In this document: positions 55,050 through 64,000 of the stretch, piece after piece
How the letters are laid out: each line of letters begins with the position of its first letter
Numbering within the stretch: position 1 is the first letter of the stretch
Assembly: GCA_029168955.1 (NCBI GenBank)
Contig: JAPDOI010000106.1
Location: 1,201,001-1,265,000, forward strand
Origin: Aplectana chamaeleonis
Taxonomy: Eukaryota; Nematoda; Chromadorea; Rhabditida; Cosmocercidae
Length of the DNA: 64,000 nt
Direction: 5' to 3'
The notes under the pieces: generated by a model
The model's input: the letters and a program-made list of their open reading frames with translations, nothing else
Databases searched by the model: none
Told to the model about the DNA's origin: nothing
Made by a program: the position numbers and the translations under genes

Positions 55050-55935
55050 CTTATTATCCAGAATTCAGGAAGTGGAAGGTTTCCGGAGTTAATCCTTTAA
55101 AAATCCAGAACTTGATAAATATGTATGCCGAAAATAAGTGAAAGCATGAGCGGCTTATACCCACGATTTGGGCGGAGGATTCGAAGCGGCCGCAATACGC
55201 TTTCAACTCGACTGCAAAGCCGTTTCGACGAGAATCTGGCCATGTGCTCTCCGGAAAGCTTCTCGAGTAACACGCGGCAGCATCGTCAGCCGAATGTGAG
55301 CGCGGGCTGGCCTCAACATAATCGTGGCGAGGATGAAAACCTTGTTTCTGACTACGGCAAGGCTGCCCTTCTTGCTGCGGAACGTGACAGGCTTCGATGT
55401 TAAGGGAGCCTTCGATAATCCCCGTGTTGGTTTTGGGGCGTACTTCGGCACAATAGGAGCATGTGCTGGTGCAATTATAAATTGAGAGCCACAAAAATTG
55501 AGCGCACTTGCACAACACGCTTCTGTATCCGAACGATGTGCTGCTGATATTGCGATGCAGGCGCGACAAAATTTTTGCCTATCAGCATCACGTGATCGAA
55601 TCGAATTGCTGCTTCTATAATAGCTTCAGCTTAGAGTGGTGCTTATAGGTAAAACGCAATGTATGTAGCCGAATTGGACCATCCAGTAAGTGAGACTTTC
55701 ATAAGCCTCTGCATAGTCCATGCCATTACTCGGGAAGCCGCGACGCGACTGAGTTGCATATGTGATGCGCGTGGAAGCGAAAGTAACAACCTTCGATGGT
55801 ATGATTACGCAGCTGCTCAGCAGCTTTCTAGAAAATGGGACGAGCCCTACGTCCACGATGTGCATCAGCAACGATCGATGTTTGCGCCCTCATTGGTTTT
55901 GAACTCTAAATTTCCGTACAGTTGGAAAAAATAGG
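55050..55935. other. non-repeat block with overlapping open frames
   Basis: Between X/Y family fragments lies sequence of even composition with overlapping open frames on both strands (minus 55054-55569, 171 codons; plus 55125-55403; plus 55659-55934; minus 55626-55871). None matches a domain I recognise, and no frame can be preferred. It could be a captured gene fragment or the decayed interior of an autonomous element. Confidence 0.3.
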
Positions 55936-55987
55936 AAGAAGCGAGGCTATCCATCGGTGAGAAATGCGTGGAATACCCGATTCAGAT

Positions 55988-56110
55988 CCTAGTTATACTT
56001 TGGCATCTCGCTGCCGACACCTTTTGGGATAAGCGGTGAGATTTCTAAATTGACCAGTAGCAGAACTGCCGCGGATGCCAGCGGCAGCGAAGCGGTGAAG
56101 TATAACTAGG
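55988..56110. repeat. short foldback
   Basis: CCTAGTTATACTT ... CGCTGCCG on the left and CGGCAGCG ... AAGTATAACTAGG on the right. Confidence 0.65.
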
Positions 56111-56819
56111 CTCTTACCAACAACATTTCAACCACTGGTTTCGTGAAATCTAACATAGAAAAGCACTGCGTAACAACCTTGGTTGGGAGAATTTCTTAAA
56201 AAGGCTAGTTAAAACGGGAAAATTTTCTCCCTCTGAGACCAATTTAGTAGTTTCTCTCATCGCTCTTAAAGGCAGGGTTCGGGCAGAATTTCGTTTCTGA
56301 GATTTCCCGCTGAATCTGTACTCATGGTACAGGTAGTCCGGAGGAACATGCGGAAACTGCGTTAAAACCGGTCTTCTTCAGGTTATTCCAGCCGCGTCCG
56401 TGAGCCGATGCTCCAGAAAGGTCAGAAAAGTGTGGCCATCATCCATATTTTAACCGTTGTCCACGCATTCTTCAAAAGTGCTGTGTAATTATCGGTCATT
56501 CCAGCCATGATTATCATGCTGTGAATACCGTATTCCCTGACTTTTAGGCTGTTTTCTCCAGAAATACGGACTTATATTTTGTGAAAATTTTGGACGGTGT
56601 CCAGCTAGACCAGCCCAATCTATCTCACCCGAATTTCGGTGGTGTCAAAATCTGACCAAACCTTGCCTTTAAGGTAGCTATAGTACTAGCCAAAACAACG
56701 ACCGTTCCTACTTAGGTGTACATCCATAGAATCATTTTGTGCGCAAAATCGCGATATGCCCTGCAGAGCTGCCTAGAGTTGTTTTGTACGGAATTATAGG
56801 AGGTCTCTCAATTTTCCTT
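56111..56819. other. intergenic, no gene seen
   Basis: No ORF of note. The last 130 bases (TGCAGAGCTGCCTAGA) resemble the Y element subterminal region. Confidence 0.4.
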
Positions 56820-57904
56820 ACAAGGGGCAGTGTTTAGAGTGGTAAACGCATCTGCGAAAACGACCAGTATCGTTAGTATCTCTTCTGGCTCAATAGTAAA
56901 AATGCGCTGTATCCCACCCCCAGCTGCAGGTTCGAACAAGTTATGAGCATTTTTTAAGCCTAGCGAAATGGCAGGGGTGACCATCGGGCACTTTTTTGGC
57001 GAGTTTCAAAAAATTGTCCCGGATTCAGCCCAAAACATGTATGGAGGGGTGATTCAGGGTGGTGAACATGAATCTGGACTCCATTTGTCGAAGTTTCGAG
57101 GTTTACTGTAGGTTACGGTAGGTAAAATGTCATTTAGGGAGCAAAAGTCATCTTGGCGTTTTGAAAATCGACAAACGGACGTTAAATTCGTATTCTCCAC
57201 CCCGAATAGCCCCCGTATACAAATTTTCAGTAAAATCTGAGATTTTGACCAAACTACCGTAAATCCATCGTAATCTACCGTAATTTCAGAAAAACCGATA
57301 AACGGACTCCAGATTCGTGTTCAGCGCTGCAAATAACCCCCAGAAGAACAATTTGAGCAATATCTACCGTAGCACTCCGAAAACCTCGAAAGTGGCGTTT
57401 TTCCCTCGGAATTTTCCCCGGTTGGGAAGCTTCGAACGAAATTAGCCAAAAACTTTGGAAAATGGACTAATAAACCACAGATTCGTGATCAGCGCCCCAA
57501 AACCCCCCTGGGAGAATTTCAAGCCAAATCTGGAACATTTTTCTCAAACGCTTCCAGAGCCCTCAATTGTTAGAAATAAACGCCCAACCGAAAATCGGTA
57601 CAAGTCCAAAACGCTGTCAGTCTGGACAAAGTATGGAAAATGTGCCTTCACCCTAACATTGCTCAGAAGAATAGTTTTGGGCGCTGAACACATTTATGAG
57701 GTCCGTTTCCGAATTTTCGGAGGATTGATGCCCTTTTTAGAGGGTACAGAAAGCAAAAAAGAAACGACCTTTTTAGGCTTGTAACTTATTGGAACCTGTA
57801 CCTCGGGGCTGGATACTGCGCAGTTTTACTATTGAGCCACTAGAGATACTAACAATACTAGCCGTTTTGGCAGATGCTTTTACCACTCTAAACACTTCCC
57901 TTGT
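56820..57904. mobile_element. long inverted-repeat element X, copy 2
   Basis: ACAAGGGRMAGTGTTTAGAG at both ends, then GTGGTAAA-GCATCTGC, AAAACG and CTCAATAGTAAAA. The interior matches that of 50026-51160 on the opposite strand (for example CAAGTCCAAAACGCTGTCAG against CTGACAGCGTTTTGGACTTG). 1.1 kb, no ORF of note. Confidence 0.8.
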
Positions 57905-58024
57905 TAGACATTGAAAAAGAGATGTTGACCTGTCCTCCCTTGGTTCTCGATTGTATCAAACTGCAGAATAGGCTCTGAATACTTTAATAGTTATGATATT
58001 TCTCTGGCCCGCAGAGACCTAACT

Positions 58025-58267
58025 GGTAAGGTCTGTCCGAATGAAGCTGTCCGCCCATACGGTCGGCGCGCGTGCTCGAGCGGTCGTCGCGAAGGCGTTT
58101 TTCAAATCAGACTTCTCACGGCTACAGACAGCTGGAAGGGATGTTATTCACTTTTCGTCCCATGTTCTTACTCATCAATTTGCAGGCTAGAAAAACGCCT
58201 CTGCGACGGCTGCTCGACACGCACGATGGTCGCGTGGGCGGTCAGCCCCATTCGGACGGATTTTACT
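58025..58267. mobile_element. MITE family Q, copy 5
   Basis: GGTAAGGTCTGTCCGAATGA, CCCATACGGTCGGCGCGCGT on the left; GCTCGACACGCACGATGGTC, CATTCGGACGGATTTTAC on the right. Confidence 0.78.
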
Positions 58268-58512
58268 GACGACTGTTTGAGCAGTTTGGTTTCATATTTC
58301 TTTGCAAATTTTATTATCGCACCAGAAGACAGCCTTCTGTGAGGGAGGCGAAAGCTGTACTGAACTTCTACGACTTTCCCCACTAGATCGTTCTTCGCCG
58401 TAGCAGCTCACGCGTGTCCATGAAGCAGTTGATAGCTTCGGTACACTTGATTGTCTATGACGATAGAATGAACCGTTGATCGGGCTTAGGAGAGATCTCC
58501 AGTCATCCTTGA

Positions 58513-58900
58513 GCGGCATGCATGAACGCTGTGAAGGTCAGGGAGCCGCTCCGCGTCTTACGCGCGCAGCGACTAGCCAGGAGGCAGCTGTGAAGTGTAT
58601 TACGTATATAAGTGTATTGCGGACGTAAATGCACTTTCTACCGCAAACTCTACGCGCGCATTTTCTGTCATTCCAGTCGCGTTCGCTTCCAATTTTGAGA
58701 TGCACGGGATTACAAAAGTGCCAGAGAGCGACTGGGATGACAACGAATACCGCTTGCGTAGAGTTTGCTGCAGAAGATGCATTTACGTCTGCAACACACC
58801 AAGTTACGCCATGCACTTCGGGCCGTCCCGTGGCTCAACCCTGCGCGCATAGGACGCGGAGCGATTCCTTGTCCTTCTTCGCAGCGTTCATGCATGCCGC
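58513..58900. repeat. foldback element
   Basis: GCGGCATGCATGAACGCTG and CCGCTCCGCGTC on the left; GACGCGGAGCG and CAGCGTTCATGCATGCCGC on the right. Inner arms GACGTAAATGCA, CGCAAACTCTACGC and their inverse follow. Overlapping open frames in both directions mirror the arms. Confidence 0.75.
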
Positions 58901-59379
58901 ACCTGCTCAAATTCGAGCCATCTTTACTGACAGAAGGCTTTTTGGTGTCGTCACGATCCCCAATTACGTTTGCAGTGTGAGGTCATCCACTTTTCGCTAT
59001 GTACCCAAGCTTCTGCGTGCTCCCAGCAACGATGGACGAGTTTTCGGACAGAACTGCGCTAATTTCATAGCTTCTCCGTAATATTTTCTTTGCAACCAAA
59101 ACATTGAAACAAAAAATACTTTGAAGAAGCACAGTCCAAGGCAACAAGGAAAAGTCAGTGGTGCGGTTCAGTAGTTTCACTAAGTATGCTGTAGTCATGG
59201 CTGGTCCAGTTGCAACTTTACCATTATTCAATAAAGAAACAGCCGATAATTTCTTTTCTGGATTATGAATTTTCGAGAAATAAACTTTAGTTTCGAGAAA
59301 TACGTAGCAAATTTATGTAAATAAATTTTCAGTTTCTTCAATTACTTTTTGTGTTATTCCAGCGAGCATCTATGTATAT
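58901..59379. other. intergenic, no gene seen
   Basis: AT-rich DNA with a CAATAAAG near 59229 and no convincing frame. Confidence 0.4.
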
Positions 59380-60255
59380 GTACTAAAGACTGTCGGTGTA
59401 TTGGTATCGCGTGTGTTTGTGTGTAGGGGAAACAACCTTTATAACTTTTCCGATGCTTTTGTTAATTTTCAGGAACTCATACACTGGAGGGGCTAGCGCA
59501 GCTCTACAGGTAGCAACCCTCCGAGTACCGGCGCTTGCCCCCACCCAAAATCGGGGGAGGGGGGCTACCGCAAAAGTGACAATTTGGCTTGATCGGAGCC
59601 CCCCCCCGTCACTGCCCTGAAGCCCCCTGTCACAGCCCTGAAGCCCTGCCGTCGCTGTCCCGGAGCAATGACGTCAAGGCCCCGGAGCACTGGCGTGTCA
59701 CCCTCCCCCCCGGAAAGCGTTGCTGCTCTCCTCCAAAAATATCCCTTTCTGACAGGAACTCAAAATCCCCGTCCAGGGCTGGCCCTCTTGGGCCGGATGC
59801 GGCTCTCTATGAGGTGAGGCGCCTTTTATACCGGTTGAGCACGTGATAGATCACAGGAGAAGTCGTCAGATCAGGACAAAACTTGACGTGAATGAAGATG
59901 CGTGCGTTTGGCCTACTATGTATGCATTTTCTGGCCTCTATTGTCATAAACTACCTTCTACGACTTCTTCCCATCTTTCCCGTCCCTTCCTCTTGGGGGA
60001 GGGGCAAGCGCCGGTGGAGAGCAGGTGATTCCCCTGAAACCCCCCTCGGGGGAGGCCTCTGCTTTCGCTCCCCCGAATCGAAAACGGTCTCTATTGTCCG
60101 GCGCTTGACCCCCCCGCAGAGTCTGAGAAAAATAAAAATTTACCGTCGGATTAGGTGCGCCTCTGCCTATGAAACTTGGAGAAAAAGCACCGGAAAAGTT
60201 AAAAACGGCAAACCCCCCTCCACAAACACAATCTACCACTACACCTTAGTCTTTA
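59380..60255. repeat. foldback family Z-related element with G-rich arms
   Basis: Outer arms CTTTTCCGATGCTTTTGTTA (left) and AGCACCGGAAAAGTT (right) match the inner arms of family Z. Both sides also carry GTGTTTGTG / CACAAACAC. The inner part is rich in CCCCC/GGGGG tracts (59540-59760, 60000-60115). Confidence 0.55.
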
Positions 60256-60474
60256 CTTGCGGACGAGCGGCAGGATGGGGTTGGGGCAGGGTTTTTTTTG
60301 GGTATGTTTATCGAATCCACAGCGTGGGAGCAGTTCGGCTGGCGCAATGACGCGCGCGGCGGAAAACTGCTGAGCGCACGTCGTCGTTGGAACACGTGAA
60401 CCGAGCGCTAGTTATTTTTCTTGTTAGAGGCTCCACGGTTAACGCGTCCTCACGACGACGTGCACACCAGAGGT

Positions 60475-60640
60475 GAGCGTTGATGGAAATTAGTTTTTTC
60501 GCTAAGCGTTAATCGTTAATTTTTGAAAAAAAAACCTCGTTAACCCGTTAATGCGTTAACACGTTAATTTTGGATTTCATTAACAAATTTAAAAACATTA
60601 CCTGACCATAGAAAATATCGATAAATCTTCAGAGGTCCCA
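60475..60640. repeat. GTTGATGGAAA / CGTTAATC repeat, copy 2
   Basis: Homologous to 31040-31210, with a run of GTTAAC-type motifs (CGTTAACCCGTTAATGCGTTA). Confidence 0.5.
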
Positions 60641-60669
60641 GAAAAAATATAATTGACCTCCAAATAACG

Positions 60670-60910
60670 TCAGCAGGACGTCGTGGAAAGTGGGTGGGGC
60701 TTTGTATGAATTTGTCAGGACTTCGTGGAAAAAGGGTAGGCCTTCAGATGATGTCATGGAATGTAAGTAGGGCTTCAGATGAAGACGTCGTGGAAAGTGG
60801 GTGGGTGTTTAGATGACTTCAGCAGGACGTCGTGAAAAATGGTTAGCGCTTCATGAGGGCGTGCGTCGCGTCGTAGAATAGCGCTTTATGTAGTGTGCGA
60901 CGCGTGGTAG
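60670..60910. repeat. tandem repeat of about 40 bp
   Basis: Five to six degenerate units: CAGCAGGACGTCGTGGAAAG, TGGGTGGGGCTT, AGATGA, starting near 60671, 60717, 60757, 60788 and 60822. Array-like words continue past the MITE at 60919-61103 (GCGCTTCATG; GCCGTGGAAAGTG near 61190). Confidence 0.68.
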
Positions 60911-60918
60911 AAACTATG

Positions 60919-61103
60919 TACAGTTGACCGCAATGTTAAAAGGACATGGTGCCGAATCGGCGCCAACCGTCGTCTCTCTGCTCACGAGAATATCAGCTGT
61001 GGCGCCGATCGATGACGAAATCTGGCAAAGTGCCAGATTCTACCGTAGTTCTAGTGCGAGTCCGCAACTGCACCATGTCCTTCTAACATTGCGCTCAACT
61101 GTA
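60919..61103. mobile_element. MITE family T, copy 2
   Basis: 185 bp. TACAGTTGACCGCAATGTTA and AGGACATGGTGC on the left; GCACCATGTCCTTCTAACAT and CTCAACTGTA on the right. Sits within a tandem array. Confidence 0.8.
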
Positions 61104-61276
61104 GCGCTTCATGTGCAGAGTGCGCCGTGTAAAGAGTGATAAGCTGATGTGGAGGATGCACTGCAACGTGGAAAATTGTAAACATGATGCCGTGGAAAGT
61201 GTTTAGTACTCCAGAAGGGGTGTCCGGAACGTGTTGGCAAGTGATGTGCTACACTGGCTGACATATCTATAGCTCA

Positions 61277-61412
61277 GGTTGCTAGGATGAGTCCGGGCGG
61301 AGTAAGCAGCGGAGCGGTCGGTGATGGGAAAATATAACAGTGATAAGGAGATTTTGACATGATGAGCCCGATAAACCTTGCTTGCCCAAAATGAGCGGCC
61401 TAGGCTATACGT
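61277..61412. repeat. dispersed repeat W, copy 2 (uninterrupted)
   Basis: Continuous version of the repeat split at 4733-4761 and 5869-5980: GTTGCTAGGATGAGTCCGGG, CGGAGTAAGCAGCGGAGCGG, ATATAACAGTGATAAGGAGA, AATGAGCGGCCTAGGCTATA. Confidence 0.78.
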
Positions 61413-61420
61413 ATGTACAT

Positions 61421-61706
61421 ATAGTCTACAGCAATGGAAGTAGGACCTGGTGAGGTTGCGGACTCTTCCTAACATACTGTAGTCTGATTGTGTTATCACT
61501 CATTTTGTCGAGATAACTGAGATTGGTCGGTGAATTTTTGTTTCCACTATCGCACTTTCACCTGTTTTCATTGCTATCGGTGAAAACAAAGACTCACCGA
61601 TCTATCAAAGCTGATTCGGAAAAATGAGTGATACCACTAACAAACTACCGTAGTTTAGGACGAGTCCGCAACCTCACCAGGTCCTACTTCCATTGCTGTA
61701 GACTAT
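61421..61706. mobile_element. MITE family T-like, copy 3
   Basis: 286 bp with near-perfect ends of more than 45 bp: ATAGTCTACAGCAATGGAAG, TAGGACCTGGTGAGGTTGCG and the exact reverse complement on the right. The inner arms (GTGATACCACTAACA / TGTTATCAC) are more diverged. Confidence 0.82.
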
Positions 61707-63041
<1,335 letters not shown>

Positions 63042-63111
63042 TTTCATTTATTTTTCCTAAAGGTTTCCTTTCTAACATGATTTATGCCTGGTGGTGTTAG
63101 ATGAAAGAAAA

Positions 63112-63355
63112 CCCACTGATGTCCTGCCCCCCCCCCTTTCTGTGACGTCCTGCGCACTCCAACTGATGTCCTGCACACTCCCTCTGATGTCCTGCACCCT
63201 TTCACTGATGTCATACACACTTTCTCTGAGGTGCTGCACACTCCCACTATAGTCCTGCACACTCCCACTAATGTCCTGCGCACATTCTGTTACACCTTGC
63301 ACACTCCCACTGGTATCCTGCACACTTTCTACCGCGTTCTGCGTACACCCATTTG
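63112..63355. repeat. 21-bp minisatellite
   Basis: About eleven units of CTGATGTCCTGCACACTCCC-like sequence. The 21-bp period keeps a seven-codon frame open on the minus strand (SGSVQDI-type heptads). Confidence 0.8.
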
Positions 63356-63363
63356 GGTCACAA

Positions 63364-63657
63364 GCACGCTCATGCCGATCATTTTTCCGCAGGGCTACCG
63401 TAACCCTCCTTCAAAAATTTTCTGAGTGTCAGCTTGGATATGAGCACATCGTAATAGCCAAAAAACGTGTTTGCACAATTTCGACCTCCTCAGCCACTTC
63501 CCGGCGGCTTCTAGAGAACGGTGTGTGAATGAATGCATACCGCTCCTCTGCCCTTTTATACCCCGCGTATTATGAGCGTGTGTTATCGTTCGTTATCATG
63601 TTTTGCTCAAGAATGGTTACGGTAGCCCTGCGGAAAAAATGATCAGCATGGGCGTGC
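63364..63657. repeat. foldback inserted in the minisatellite
   Basis: GCACGCTCATGCCGATCATT, TTCCGCAGGGCTACCGTAAC and their inverse at 63614-63657. Minisatellite units flank it on both sides in the same orientation, so it inserted into an existing array. Confidence 0.75.
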
Positions 63658-63665
63658 TTCTATTT

Positions 63666-64000
63666 GGGTCCCGCACACTTTCTACGGCGTCTTGCGCACT
63701 TTCACTTTGTCACCGCACACTTTAAACGGCGTCCGGCGCACTCTCATTTGGGTCCCGCACACTTTCCACGGCGTTCTGCGCACGCCCATTTGGGTCCCGC
63801 ACGCTTTCTACGGCGTCCGGCGCACTCCCACTTGGGTCCCTCACGCTTTCTACGGCGTGTGGCGCACTGTCATTCGGGTCCCGCACACTTACCACGGCGT
63901 CTTGCGCACTTTGACTTTGTCACCGCACACTTTCTACGGCGTCCGGCGCACTCTCATTTGGGTCCCGCACACTTTCTACGGCGTTCTGCGCACGCCCATT
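63666..64000. repeat. 42-bp minisatellite (dimer of the 21-bp unit)
   Basis: Eight units of GGGTCCCGCACACTTTCTAC, GGCGTYCKGCGCACTCTCAT, TT at a 42-bp period, each made of two diverged 21-mers. Runs past the end of the window. Confidence 0.88.

Noticed and set aside
55054..55569. 171-codon minus-strand open frame
   Set aside because: Overlaps other open frames on both strands in the same block; no motif allows one to be preferred, so it is recorded only as an unassigned block.
63112..64000. CRISPR-like regular repeats
   Set aside because: Units are contiguous with no unique spacers and this is eukaryotic DNA; a minisatellite.

Overview
This window looks like a stretch of nematode chromosome, most likely from a rhabditid (Caenorhabditis or a relative). 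The evidence is one clear protein-coding gene with nematode-style splice sites (TTTCAG acceptors, GTRAGT donors), a mixture of 54-345 bp and multi-kilobase introns, and intergenic DNA packed with short inverted-repeat elements. There is no bacterial gene organisation. The species assignment is inference.

The gene is a TCF/LEF-family transcription factor on the + strand, orthologous to C. elegans POP-1, the nuclear effector of Wnt/beta-catenin asymmetry signalling. I could assemble it from 8 exons between 17554 and 48601, giving 407 codons in one continuous frame. It has an N-terminal beta-catenin-binding segment, a Ser-Pro-rich linker, an HMG box (about residues 204-283), a basic tail, a C-clamp (residues 304-326) and an acidic C-terminus. 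Exon 1 is separated from the rest by an intron of about 19.5 kb, and intron 2 is 5.4 kb. Several GC-rich, apparently low-copy patches inside introns 1 and 2 are candidate enhancers or alternative promoters.

Almost everything else is repeat. 1-17.1 kb: a hAT-like element with an 8-bp target-site duplication (43-2236) that carries a nested 0.9 kb foldback, several MITEs, a foldback whose insertion point can be read from an uninterrupted copy at 61.3 kb, a degenerate minisatellite (13.2-14.0 kb), and two unrecognised minus-strand ORF fragments. 17.5-48.6 kb (pop-1 introns): at least eighteen foldback or MITE copies, including a double-ended mariner remnant at 24.04-24.76 kb and a GC-rich near-perfect palindrome at 35.03-35.28 kb, plus a roughly 115-bp tandem array in the last intron. 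49.6-64 kb: an 8 kb cluster of related long-inverted-repeat elements (50.0-57.9 kb), more MITEs, a (TA)n tract abutting a 632-bp foldback, and a 21/42-bp minisatellite that runs off the window end.

I see no complete second gene, no convincing tRNA or rRNA, no CRISPR array and no intact transposase. The most notable property of the window is the density of foldback DNA, much of it inside one primary transcript, together with signs of possible alternative splicing at the HMG-to-C-clamp junction.
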